The position numbers were made by a program, and so were the translations under genes. A stretch of 64,000 nt of DNA from Pseudomonas frederiksbergensis (GTDB lineage: Bacteria > Pseudomonadota > Gammaproteobacteria > Pseudomonadales > Pseudomonadaceae): the NCBI RefSeq assembly GCF_003732705.1, contig NZ_MOBR01000014.1, positions 1-64,000 of the forward strand, given 5' to 3'. How positions within the stretch are numbered: position 1 is the stretch's first letter; each line of letters begins with the position of its first letter. Under the pieces are notes generated by a model. The model was not told the origin of the DNA and searched no databases. It worked only from the letters and a program-made list of their open reading frames with translations. Positions 50,992 through 59,569 of this stretch are shown here, piece by piece.

Positions 50992-51762
50992 TTAACCGCC
51001 GACCGGAATGCTCATACCACCGTCCGCCATGACCACCGAACCGACGATAAAACTGGCACGCTCCGAAGCCAGGAATGCGACGATCTCGGCAATTTCCTCG
51101 GGCGCTGCGGCACGGCCAATCGGCGCCGATTTACCGTGCTCGCTCAAGAACCCCGGACCGTCCTCCATAAAGTGATTGAGCAGGTTGGTGACCACGTCAC
51201 CCACGCCAATCGCGTTCACGCGAATGCCATGCTCAATCGCTTCCAGGGCCTGGGTCCGGGTCAACTGCGCCAGCGCACCTTTCGAAGCGGTATAAGCCGC
51301 AATCCCGGGGAAGGCAAAGTACGACGCATAGGAGGCAATGTTGACGATGGCGCCGGACTTTTTCTTCATCATTTCCTTGGCCGCTTCCCGGGAATGCAGG
51401 AACGCGCCCGTCACGTTCGTCTCCATCTGCCAGCTCCACTCCTCCCGGGTCAATTCCACCAGCGGTTTGTAGATGATCCGCCCGGCGTTGTTGACCAACA
51501 CATCGAGCCGGCCGAAGTGCTCGACGGCCAAGGCCACCGCTTTTTCCGCCGAGCCATCGACGGTGATATCCGCCACGAACGGCATCAGTCCGGGGCGCTT
51601 TAAGGTGTTTACTTCTGGGTTGATATCCTCGGCAATCACCTTGGCACCACGGGCATGGAACAGCTCGGCAATCGCGCGGCCAATGCCACTGGCGGCGCCG
51701 GTGACGATCACAACTTTGTCAGCAATTTCGTTGGGGGTCGGCATAAAATCAGTCATTTTCAA
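50992..51762 (-). CDS. short-chain dehydrogenase/reductase
   Basis: This 256-residue NAD(P)-dependent enzyme has the cofactor site VTGAASGIGRAIAELF near residue 20, NNAG in VLVNNAGRI, and the active site Ser/Tyr/Lys in IVNIASYASYFAFPGIAAYTASKGAL. The C-terminal end FIVGSVVMADGGMSIPVGG is typical. The substrate alcohol or ketone cannot be read. It is divergent from a LysR gene. The start could be 51762 or 51756 (MTDF). Confidence 0.9.
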   Translation of the reverse strand: MKMTDFMPTPNEIADKVVIVTGAASGIGRAIAELFHARGAKVIAEDINPEVNTLKRPGLMPFVADITVDGSAEKAVALAVEHFGRLDVLVNNAGRIIYKPLVELTREEWSWQMETNVTGAFLHSREAAKEMMKKKSGAIVNIASYASYFAFPGIAAYTASKGALAQLTRTQALEAIEHGIRVNAIGVGDVVTNLLNHFMEDGPGFLSEHGKSAPIGRAAAPEEIAEIVAFLASERASFIVGSVVMADGGMSIPVGG

Positions 51763-51913
51763 TCTCCTGTTGAGAGGGTTATCGCTTTCGACGACGCCAC
51801 TGTCGCCGGTTGCGCCCCGCCACTCTTTAGGAGCCTTGCTCAGCCTGTCGGGGCCTTGCGCTTATCTGCCTGACGCGGCATTTTTCGCACTACGTCTGTA
51901 CGAGGTAATACCG

Positions 51914-52822
51914 ATGATCTCCGACCCCGGCACACCGACCCTGGACCAGTTGCGCGTGTTCCTGACCGTGGTGGAAGTCGGCAGCTTTGCCGCCGCCGCC
52001 CGCAAACTGCACCGCGCCACCTCGGTGGTCAGCTATTCCATCGCCAACCTTGAGCTGCAACTCGGCGTCTCGCTGTTCGATCGCCAGACCACCCGCAAAC
52101 CGCAACTCACCGAGGCCGGCCGCACCGTGCTGGCCGAAGCCCGCACCATCGCCAGCGGCATCCATGGCCTGCGCGCCAAAGTCAAAGGCCTGCTGCAAGG
52201 GCTCGAAGCGGAAGTCCACGTCGTGCTCGACGTCATGCTCCCCGCCGAACGCGTGGTCGACGCCCTCAAATCCTTCCGCGAAGCATTCCCCACCGTAGCC
52301 CTGCACCTGCACATGGAAGCCCTCGGCGCCGTCACGCAACTGGTGATCAACCGCGGCGCGATCATTGGCGTCAGCGGCCCCATGAACGAAGGCATCGACG
52401 GGATAGAAAGAATCGCGGTCGGCAGCGTGGAGTTGATCCCCGTCGCCGCCCCCAATCACCCACTGGCCTCACACGACGCGAACACGCCGGGGGCCGGACG
52501 CGAAATGACCCAACTGGTCCTGTCCGACCGCTCGCAACTGACCAAAGACAAAGACTTCGCCGTACTCAGCAACCGCACGTGGCGACTGGCGGATTTGGGC
52601 GCCAAACACATGCTGCTGCGCGAAGGGATCGGGTGGGGAAATATGCCGGCGGCGATGGTCAAGGAAGACCTGGATTCGGGCCGTCTCGTGCACCTGAAAA
52701 TGCCGGAATATCAGAGCGGGATTTATTCGTTTGAAGCGATCTACCGCACGGACCTGCCACCGGGTCCTGCGGCGCAGTGGTTGATTGAGCGGTTTTTGCA
52801 GCAGTCGGCGGTGATGTCCTGA
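51914..52822 (+). CDS. LysR-family regulator, probable controller of the SDR gene
   Basis: This 302-residue regulator starts at MISDPGTPTLDQLRVFLTVVE (51914). The helix-turn-helix is GSFAAAARKLHRATSVVSYSIANLELQLGV. The effector part starts VHVVLDVMLPAERVVDALKSF. It is divergent from the SDR gene, the commonest LysR target arrangement. Its stop directly abuts the stop of the convergent GFA gene, with no base in between. Confidence 0.9.
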   Translation: MISDPGTPTLDQLRVFLTVVEVGSFAAAARKLHRATSVVSYSIANLELQLGVSLFDRQTTRKPQLTEAGRTVLAEARTIASGIHGLRAKVKGLLQGLEAEVHVVLDVMLPAERVVDALKSFREAFPTVALHLHMEALGAVTQLVINRGAIIGVSGPMNEGIDGIERIAVGSVELIPVAAPNHPLASHDANTPGAGREMTQLVLSDRSQLTKDKDFAVLSNRTWRLADLGAKHMLLREGIGWGNMPAAMVKEDLDSGRLVHLKMPEYQSGIYSFEAIYRTDLPPGPAAQWLIERFLQQSAVMS

Positions 52823-53215
52823 TCATCCCTCGGAACGGTCAGTACCTTCCCGGTCGTGCTCATATCGGCGCGTGAGTGGGAACGCTGGCAACCAGGATTC
52901 GCGGCGAATAATCCAGCTTTCGTAGGTGGGTTTTAGTTGATCCGGGGTGTCGAGGGAGCCGAGGTTGATTTCGATCTCGTCGTCGCTGCGAGAGAAAACG
53001 GATGAGCCGCAGTTTGGACAGAAGAAGCGTCCGGCGTAGTCGCGGGTTTCGCCTTGGATCGTTACTGCGTCCTCAGGGAAAATCGCGGAGGCGTGGAACA
53101 AAGCTCCGTGGTGTTTTCGGCAGTCGAGGCAGTGGCAGAGGCCGACGCGGTAGGGTTGGCCGGATGCTTCGAAGCGGATGTTGCCGCATAGGCAGCCGCC
53201 GGTGAATGGGTTCAT
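52823..53215 (-). CDS. GFA-family zinc-fold protein (third in the window)
   Basis: This 130-residue protein starts at MNPFTGGCLCGNIRFEASG (53215) behind GGAGGAG. Zinc ligands are GCLCGNI, LCHCLDCRKHHGA and FFCPNCGSSVF. This is closer to the common GFA consensus than the 26.8-27.8 kb pair. The activity of this group is mostly unproven. Convergent with LysR. Confidence 0.9.
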   Translation of the reverse strand: MNPFTGGCLCGNIRFEASGQPYRVGLCHCLDCRKHHGALFHASAIFPEDAVTIQGETRDYAGRFFCPNCGSSVFSRSDDEIEINLGSLDTPDQLKPTYESWIIRRESWLPAFPLTRRYEHDREGTDRSEG

Positions 53216-53555
53216 TGGGGCTCTCCTCCGGTTTGGATAGTAGGTTTGTTTAACGCTAGCAGTTGGGTAGGCGATTGAGGGGCTTTGCGACAGGCACTTT
53301 GGCCACGACATTCACCTTAGATACAGGTGTTTTAGTCGATCACCCTCAAATCCACCTGATACGGTTTTTTCCCGATCACCTGACCCTTTTTCGTCAACCA
53401 CCAGTCTATAAAGTGTCGGACATTCGCGCGCGATAGTGGCCAGCCAAATGTTGCTTAAACATGAGTGAGCGCCGGGGCTCGGAAACAGATAGACGCCGCG
53501 ATGATCCCTCATTGTGGCCGGTAACAATATCGCTTCAAGCGAGCGGAGGAATTTG
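53216..53555. other. intergenic region with no recognised gene
   Basis: This 340-bp spacer lies between the GFA start and the AraC start. It should hold both promoters. No repeat, hairpin or convincing open frame was seen. A GGAGGA ribosome site at its right end belongs to the AraC gene. Confidence 0.6.
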
Positions 53556-54410
53556 ATGTCGATTGCCCAAAGGGTTTTCCACGGCAGGTTTGGCCGGGTT
53601 GCCTTGCTGAATATGGATCGTTCGCTGGTCACCCACACCCATTCCGAATGCCATGTGCTGGTCAAAGTATCCGGCGAAGACACTTACTTCAACGTCAACG
53701 GTCGCCGGGTTCCACTCAGCGATCGCACGGCGGTGCTGGTCAACGCCTGGGAGCCGCATTTCTACGATCCGCAGCCGGGTGCCGGGGCCACCCTAATCCT
53801 GGCGCTCTACATAGAGCCCGCCTGGCTGGCCACTGCCCAGCAGTCGCTGGCGCTCAGCGGTCGGCCGGACTTTTTTGCGCAGTCATGCATCGAGCTGTCG
53901 AGTCGTAATCGCACCTTGGCAGACATCCTGGTCGCCGAAGCGCATGGCTGCGGGATCGTGCCGAAAGAACGCATGGAATTCATGCTGTTCGACTTCCTGA
54001 TCGAACTGATCGAGGACTTTTCAAGCTGGCGGCATTTGTCGCGACTGGGTGCGCCGAACTCAACTGAGTTCCGGGACGCGCGCGTGCGCCGCGGCACCGC
54101 CTGGTTGCTTGAGCACCTCGATGATCCGAACCCGATCGACAACGCCGCGCGAGCTTGTGGTCTGTCGCGGGCGCACTTCTTTGCGCTGTTCAAGAAAGAT
54201 ACCGGCATGACGCCGACCCTGCTGCTTAACGACGCGCGCATGCGACGGGCTTTTGCCTGGCTTGAGTGTGAGCGCAGTGGAACGTTGGGCCTGTTGTCGG
54301 AGAACCTCGGGTTCTCCGAGCAAGGTCATTTCACACGGTTTTTCCGTCAGCACATCGGAGCTTCACCTAGTCAGTATCGGCGTGTAGTGGATTGTTATGC
54401 GACGGTTTGA
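53556..54410 (+). CDS. AraC-family transcriptional regulator
   Basis: This 284-residue regulator starts at MSIAQRVFHGRFGRVALLNMD (53556, GGAGG 7 bases upstream). The N-terminal cupin sensor contains THTHSECHVLVKVSGEDTYF and WEPHFYDPQPGAG. The C-terminal DNA-binding part is NPIDNAARACGLSRAHFFALFKKDTG, then LGLLSENLGFSEQGHFTRFFRQHIG. There is no obvious target next to it; the following genes run the other way and are of different composition. Confidence 0.9.
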   Translation: MSIAQRVFHGRFGRVALLNMDRSLVTHTHSECHVLVKVSGEDTYFNVNGRRVPLSDRTAVLVNAWEPHFYDPQPGAGATLILALYIEPAWLATAQQSLALSGRPDFFAQSCIELSSRNRTLADILVAEAHGCGIVPKERMEFMLFDFLIELIEDFSSWRHLSRLGAPNSTEFRDARVRRGTAWLLEHLDDPNPIDNAARACGLSRAHFFALFKKDTGMTPTLLLNDARMRRAFAWLECERSGTLGLLSENLGFSEQGHFTRFFRQHIGASPSQYRRVVDCYATV

Positions 54411-54509
54411 ACCGAGAGGAGGACGGGGTATTGGGCAATACTCCCGCCGATGAAGATCGTCTTTCATCTTGAAACTGGCGGCTTTTATAGGGTGCGAAAT
54501 TTGTAGAGT

Positions 54510-54803
54510 CTATTGATTGTCCAGAAAGTCATAAATCTCCTTCATGCGTTCTTGGCGCATCAACTCAAGTTCTTCCTTAGTTTCGGCTACCCACTGCAGG
54601 ATGAAGTCCCAGCAATCGCAGTCGTGAGCGTCCGCTTCTGCTTCAAATGCTTCTTTCAGAAATTTAAGGCGATATTCATCTGGCGAGAGCCCGCAGTTTT
54701 CAGCGAGGCTATAGTTCAGATCATTGAGTTCAAGTTGGATCCATAAGTTGGCGTCCAGGAATTTCTTCAGGGCGAGTTCGCCTCTAAGTTCTTTCGCGAT
54801 CAT
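54510..54803 (-). CDS. small acidic protein of unknown function
   Basis: This 97-residue soluble protein is rich in Glu, Asp and Leu (NDLNYSLAENCGLSPDEYR, AFEAEADAHDCDCWDFILQW, KEELELMRQERMKEIYDFLD). A fair AAGAGAG ribosome site precedes ATG. The size, acidity and lower GC resemble immunity proteins of polymorphic toxins, but no toxin gene is adjacent, so this is only a guess. It lies downstream of the SPOR-like gene in the same direction, 70 bp away. Confidence 0.65.
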   Translation of the reverse strand: MIAKELRGELALKKFLDANLWIQLELNDLNYSLAENCGLSPDEYRLKFLKEAFEAEADAHDCDCWDFILQWVAETKEELELMRQERMKEIYDFLDNQ

Positions 54804-54873
54804 GAATACTCTCTTGTGGCATACAGTAAGTAGCTGGTGGTTCGAGGTCGGCCCAGCGCTAAATCGGGCTATG

Positions 54874-55617
54874 TCAATTTCCTGCCATCATCCATCCTCG
54901 TACGCTATAACTTTCACTTAGCTCCTTCACGACTTGAGCCGCTTCCTGCTTGTGTTTATACGGGCCGATGACAACAAAATTGTTTTCTTTACGCGCTACC
55001 GGTAACTCCAACTGCTGAATGGCTTTTACTGCGCGATGGCGACTGGGTGTGTTCAATGCAATTTCGACCACCCATAGGCCGGATGAAGGCGTGGTTGAAG
55101 CTTCTTTTTTAGCGTGGGAAATGTAGCCGCCGCACGTCAAGCACGGGCGTTCCAGCGTGATTAGCGAGCCTGGCAAGGTGTGAAAGACATGCCATTGCGG
55201 ATTAATGGTTTTTTTGCGGGTGAAGAGTGCCAAGAGCAAGCCGGTAAAAGTAATAAGACCGCTGAGAATAATTGTCCATTTATGCGCTTGTGTGGGCCAT
55301 GAACGCAGCGTAAGTATTGGTGTTTCGTCTGGCTTTTCGATCAAAAGCTGTACAGCGCCAGCCTCCGTTGAGTCGGGTATGCGGGATTCGTTTTTCGCAG
55401 GGTGCGCGAACTCGTCGGAAAGTGTTGTATTGAGCTCTGTCGCAATTTTATTTGCGGTGTCATCAAGTAGTTGTTCGAACTTTGTCACTTTTTGCTGGAG
55501 GTATGAATTATCGGCGTTATTTTGACAAATTGGTCCTGTAGACGTGTAGGTCCATAGTAGTGCTGATAGTTGTCCAAAAACGCCAGTTAGCAGGAAGCCC
55601 AAGCCAAGCTTTCGCAC
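54874..55617 (-). CDS. membrane protein with a SPOR-like C-terminus
   Basis: This 247-residue protein has an N-terminal hydrophobic segment (LGLGFLLTGVFGQLSALLW), a coil (YLQQKVTKFEQLLDDTANKI), a second membrane helix (WTIILSGLITFTGLLLALF, about 113-131) and a CxxC pair (RPCLTCGGYI). The last 70 residues (GLWVVEIALNTPSRHRAVKAI, NNFVVIGPYKHKQEAAQVVKEL) resemble a SPOR domain, which binds peptidoglycan bare of stem peptides. The arrangement does not match a family I know. GC is lower than in the surroundings. Confidence 0.65.
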   Translation of the reverse strand: MRKLGLGFLLTGVFGQLSALLWTYTSTGPICQNNADNSYLQQKVTKFEQLLDDTANKIATELNTTLSDEFAHPAKNESRIPDSTEAGAVQLLIEKPDETPILTLRSWPTQAHKWTIILSGLITFTGLLLALFTRKKTINPQWHVFHTLPGSLITLERPCLTCGGYISHAKKEASTTPSSGLWVVEIALNTPSRHRAVKAIQQLELPVARKENNFVVIGPYKHKQEAAQVVKELSESYSVRGWMMAGN

Positions 55618-55632
55618 AGCACCATCTCCAAA

Positions 55633-55761
55633 TCAAATGAATGACACCAGGCCCATCATCACCATGTAAGGGAAAAACCCTTGCCCATCGGCTGCCGCAA
55701 ACCCACCGGGAACGGCGATGTGGCCGATCTGGCTGTCGGTAGCAAGTTGGAAACCAGTCAT
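55633..55761 (-). CDS. possible small CDS or end of a decayed gene
   Basis: From ATG 55761 the minus strand encodes 42 residues (MTGFQLATDSQIGHIAVPGG to MMGLVSFI). The same frame stays open upstream for about 37 more codons back to a TAA, without another ATG (…RLSHTLGSNAIALHNNKS…). This looks like the C-terminal part of an older gene, or a short gene with an uncommon start. It ends 15 bp before the SPOR-like gene in the same direction. No family recognised. Confidence 0.4.
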   Translation of the reverse strand: MTGFQLATDSQIGHIAVPGGFAAADGQGFFPYMVMMGLVSFI

Positions 55762-56143
55762 TTTTTCGCGGCTCTTGTTGTTATGCAGCGCGATAGCGTT
55801 GGAGCCGAGTGTGTGAGAAAGGCGCAGGGAGCGCCTTGCCTGGGGAAAGGGAGTTCTGCGTTGGGGTCTGAAAATTTACCTTATCGTCTGATTTTCAGGA
55901 CTGGAGCAGACAGAATTGCCGGTCAGGGATGGGACGCTGGATGGCCCAGGAAAGCTTCGATTTCTGCATAGGGGACAAACGGGACAACGGCGAAGCCATG
56001 CAGCGTCGCACGAGCAATTGTTTGTACGCTATTTTCCTTATAGGAATGCAGTGCATAAAATTAATGTTTTTATTAACGCTGCATATGAACTAACTTGATT
56101 CTATTATTTTAAGTGCCGATACATCATCCAACGTCTTCAGGAT
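55762..56143. other. AT-rich spacer with no gene seen
   Basis: Apart from the open upstream part of the decayed frame (to about 55872), this stretch holds no convincing gene. CTGAAAAT (55867) and ATTTTCAG (ending about 55898) form an inverted repeat with a 15-base loop. From about 56000 the composition is strongly AT-rich (TTAATGTTTTTATTAACG), unlike the Pseudomonas backbone. Confidence 0.5.
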
Positions 56144-57226
56144 TCAAATTTTTATACTTGCGAATGTCAACTCATCACGAGCCTGATCCAGCGAACTCAT
56201 CGGCTTTACCGAGGGCAATGCCTGCGCGATCGGTCGTGCTGTCACTCGCGGTTGCGTTTGTGCTACCGAGCGCTCTTCGCTGGGTGGAACTCCAAAACAT
56301 TCGCGATAGCACTTAGAGAAGTGTGGAGTCGACACAAAGCCGCATACCACCGACAACTCTACGATGGAGATCGGTGTTTGCTTAAGCAATTGACGCGCGC
56401 GTATCAGACGCAGTTTGAGGTAATACCGCGAAGGCGAAGAATGTAGGTACTTCTGGAATAACCGCTCGAGCTGTCGACGGGACAAGTCGGCATAATTTGC
56501 CAAGTCGTCGAGATCTATAGGTTCTTCCAGATTGGCCTCCATTAAAGCTACGATTTCCTGCAACTTTGGTTGATGTGTACCCAGCATGTGCTTGAGGGGC
56601 ACTCGCTGGTGATCCTGCTCGTCGCGGATTCTTTCGTAGACGAACATTTCGGAGATGGCGGCTGCCAACTCATGCCCATAATCGCGACTGATCAGATGCA
56701 GCATCATGTCCATTGGCGCGGTTCCACCGGAGCTGGTGAGACGGTCTCGGTCGAGGGTGAACAAACTGGGGCTGAGATTCACTCGCGGAAAAGCTTCCTG
56801 CATGGCAGCCAGAAACTCCCAGTGCACGCTGCAATCGAAACCATCAAGCAAGCCTGCCTGGGCCAACGCCCAACTACCTGTACACACGCCCCCGATCCGT
56901 TTCGAGCGCCGCGCTTGGACCCGCAACCAAGTGATGTGCTCCCGGGTCACCGCACTTTGAATCCCAGTGCCACCGCAGACGATCACCGTATCAAGCATCG
57001 ATGCGTTATTGATTGACGAGTCCGGAGTGATCGGCATCCCGTCGCTTGCCCATACTTGCTCGCCCCCCAAACTGAAAGTTTGCCAACGATACAGCTCCTG
57101 ACCTGTCAACTGATTGGCCATTCGTAAAGGCTCTACAGCAGACGCCAGAGAGATCAGAGTGAATTGGTCCAGAAGCAAAAAACCAATGGTTTGCGTAGGA
57201 GCGGGCTTAGATATGTCGTATGCCAT
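56144..57226 (-). CDS. GlxA-type AraC regulator with a DJ-1/PfpI domain
   Basis: This 360-residue regulator joins an N-terminal glutamine-amidotransferase-like sensor (residues about 14-190: IGFLLLDQFTLISLASAVEPLRMAN, GVCTGSWALAQAGLLDG with the nucleophile-position Cys) to an AraC DNA-binding domain (PIDLDDLANYADLSRRQLERLFQKYLH; SIVELSVVCGFVSTPHFSKCYREC). Related Pseudomonas proteins (ArgR, GbdR, CdhR) sense amino acids and betaines. It adjoins an amino acid permease and an asparaginase, so an amino acid inducer is likely. A 34-residue C-terminal tail is variable. Confidence 0.9.
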   Translation of the reverse strand: MAYDISKPAPTQTIGFLLLDQFTLISLASAVEPLRMANQLTGQELYRWQTFSLGGEQVWASDGMPITPDSSINNASMLDTVIVCGGTGIQSAVTREHITWLRVQARRSKRIGGVCTGSWALAQAGLLDGFDCSVHWEFLAAMQEAFPRVNLSPSLFTLDRDRLTSSGGTAPMDMMLHLISRDYGHELAAAISEMFVYERIRDEQDHQRVPLKHMLGTHQPKLQEIVALMEANLEEPIDLDDLANYADLSRRQLERLFQKYLHSSPSRYYLKLRLIRARQLLKQTPISIVELSVVCGFVSTPHFSKCYRECFGVPPSEERSVAQTQPRVTARPIAQALPSVKPMSSLDQARDELTFASIKI

Positions 57227-57339
57227 CGAAGTTACTCTCGCAGCGAACGGTCAGGACCTGGGACCTGCCGCGCAGGCCGCTTTAACCATCCGCGGCTGCT
57301 CACGCACTGATGAGATCGCAAGCACATTCGTGCTGGCGA

Positions 57340-58746
57340 CTATGCACGTTGCGCCGATACCGCCCTCTGCGATCGTCCATGGTGACGCGTGGTCACAAGG
57401 CCGATAAAGGAAATCACCAGCGCCAGGCCGATGGTTGAAGACACCTCCAGACGGTGCTCTGGCGTCACCATCATCACCGCCAACGCTGCGCAGATGAAGG
57501 TGATGACCAACCAGGTGAGCCATGGAAACAACCACATCTTAAAGGTCAGCGTGACGTTCTGCCGACGCAGGATCCCACGCATGCGCAATTGCGACACGGC
57601 GATAACCAGGTACACCAGCAACGCAATGGCGCCGGAACTGGCGAGCAGAAACTGGAATAAACCAGCGGGCATGAAGTAGCTGAACAAGGTCACACCGGCA
57701 CCCAGTACTGTGCTGGCAATCACCGCAGCCCTCGGCACGCCCGCCGACGACGTTACCCTCAGCGGCTTCGGAGCATCACCGCGTTTGCCCAGGGAAAACA
57801 ACATGCGCGAGGAAATATAGATCGACGAGTTCATGCAACTGGCCACGGCAATCAACACCACCATATCCACCAGCAACTTTGCATGCGCAATGTTCATCAG
57901 CTCCAGTGCCCGCTGATAAGAGCCCACAGACGCCAGCAACGGATCATTCCAGGGCACCACGGAAATGACCACGAAAATGGACAGCAAATAGAACACTCCG
58001 ATGCGCCAGATCACCGAGCGCGTGGCTTTGGCGATATTCTGCGCGGGGTTGCTGGATTCGGCGGCTGCAATAGTCACCGCTTCTGTCCCGATGAAGCTGA
58101 ACATGATGGTGATGAACGCGCCTACGACCGCTGACAAGCCGTTGGGCGCAAACCCGCCATGTTCCTCCATGAGTCGACTCAACCCGCTGGCTTCCCGCTC
58201 GGGAATCCAACCCATCAGCACCGCAAAACCAAGGCCAATAAACCCGATGATCGCCACGACCTTGGCCATTGCAAACCAGAATTCGAACTCGCCGTATTTG
58301 GATACACTGAACAGGTTGGTCACCACCAACAGGACGATGGATAACAAGGCAAACAGCCAGGAGTCGATTTGGGGAAACCATTGATTCATGACATGCCCGG
58401 CCGCGAGCGCCTCGATCGGAATCACCAACACCCAAAACCACCAGTAGAGCCATCCAATGGTGAAGCCTGCCCAACGGCCGATCGCCTGATCAGCATAGGT
58501 TGAGAAAGAACCGGTGTCGGGGTTGGCCACCGCCATTTCACCCAGCATGCGCATGACCAATACGACCAACAGGCCGGAACACAGATAAGCCAGCAATACC
58601 GCCGGGCCGGCAGCAGCGATGGCATGTCCCGACCCGACGAACAAACCTGCGCCGATAATCCCTGCGATGGAAAGCATGGTGACGTGTCGCGGCTTGAAAC
58701 CCTGTGCCAACTGACCGTTCGAATCTTTAGAGTTCAGGCTATTCAT
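57340..58746 (-). CDS. amino acid permease of the AAT/GabP group
   Basis: This 468-residue carrier has 12 helices. The opening LKPRHVTMLSIAGIIGAGLFVGSG-like block (here FKPRHVTMLSIAGIIGAGLF) and AAESSNPAQNIAKATRSVIWRI are typical of the AAT family in the APC superfamily. It imports a neutral or acidic amino acid, or GABA, with protons. It follows the GlxA-type regulator on the same strand, with a 113-bp gap, and faces away from asparaginase. The likely substrate is Asp, Asn, Glu or GABA. Confidence 0.9.
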   Translation of the reverse strand: MNSLNSKDSNGQLAQGFKPRHVTMLSIAGIIGAGLFVGSGHAIAAAGPAVLLAYLCSGLLVVLVMRMLGEMAVANPDTGSFSTYADQAIGRWAGFTIGWLYWWFWVLVIPIEALAAGHVMNQWFPQIDSWLFALLSIVLLVVTNLFSVSKYGEFEFWFAMAKVVAIIGFIGLGFAVLMGWIPEREASGLSRLMEEHGGFAPNGLSAVVGAFITIMFSFIGTEAVTIAAAESSNPAQNIAKATRSVIWRIGVFYLLSIFVVISVVPWNDPLLASVGSYQRALELMNIAHAKLLVDMVVLIAVASCMNSSIYISSRMLFSLGKRGDAPKPLRVTSSAGVPRAAVIASTVLGAGVTLFSYFMPAGLFQFLLASSGAIALLVYLVIAVSQLRMRGILRRQNVTLTFKMWLFPWLTWLVITFICAALAVMMVTPEHRLEVSSTIGLALVISFIGLVTTRHHGRSQRAVSAQRA

Positions 58747-59569
58747 TGTTTTTTTTGATCTCTGGTGATCGACGTTAGAGCGTGTTGACTGAGGGGGCAG
58801 GCGATCATCATTTATTCCTGTTGCCCCTAATCGAAAGCGCCTGCCTCAGCGCTTTGGAGCATTCCCCATCTGTCATCGCAACTGCACACTGACTTGAAAT
58901 GACACGCAACCTTACGCGCCCAGTCCTCCATGCAAGTAGCCTGAGCGCGCCATGTGCAAGTCTGATTTCGACATACACCAGAGCGTATGGTCTTTGATGG
59001 AAGAAGGCTGGCTATACACGCTCAGGTGATCGCGCGAGCGCCATCAAACTTGCGCTTGTGCGACAACCTTACGGGCTGAAAAAGAAGTTTGAACGACTGC
59101 TTTGGGCCGAATAGCGACCACCACTCGTTGTGACTGATCCAACCTTGTCCTCCCTCAAAGTGGAGGACGAGCCATGAACACTATTGTGAAAAAGGGACAG
59201 CCGTGAAAAATAAATCCGGCCTTTTCCTCAGCTCCATGGCATCGCGGACAAACTGGTCTTGCAAGTCCTTTGGAGGTTTGGCGTAAACGGACATCATGTT
59301 GAAGCCGGCCCCCATCACAACTCTTCAATTGTCTTCCTCCATGCCCCTTCTGAATGTTCAGATTTTCTCGTGTGAGATAGACGCTGGTACCAGCAGCGCA
59401 TAAGATCTGTCGCAACAACATTCTCATTGCTGCTTGAAAACCCAATCCCGACACAACAAAAAAATTGGATGGATGAATGGAATTTTCGATCGGAACCCTT
59501 CTCAGCGCTTCGGCTACGCGATATGGCGATAAAACCATCCAGGTTGCCAATGGGCGCAACTATTCATGC
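58747..59569. other. long control region between permease and asparaginase
   Basis: This 820-bp spacer holds divergent promoters and one copy of the 44-bp repeat (59172-59215). A 134-codon minus-strand frame crosses it, but its composition is not protein-like and it lacks a ribosome site. No RNA gene was recognised. Confidence 0.5.
59172..59215. repeat. 44-bp direct repeat, left copy
   Basis: CCATGAACACTATTGTGAAA continues as AAGGGACAGCCGTG and AAAAATAAAT. An exact copy lies at 60738-60781, on the other side of the asparaginase gene. It contains the GGGACAG...AAATAAAT word of RAYT-linked repeats. Confidence 0.85.

Noticed and set aside
55681..55971. 96-codon plus-strand frame
   Set aside because: Overlaps a more protein-like minus-strand reading and has no ribosome site.
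59155..59559. 134-codon minus-strand frame before asparaginase
   Set aside because: No ribosome site or family-like motif, and it spans the 44-bp repeat.
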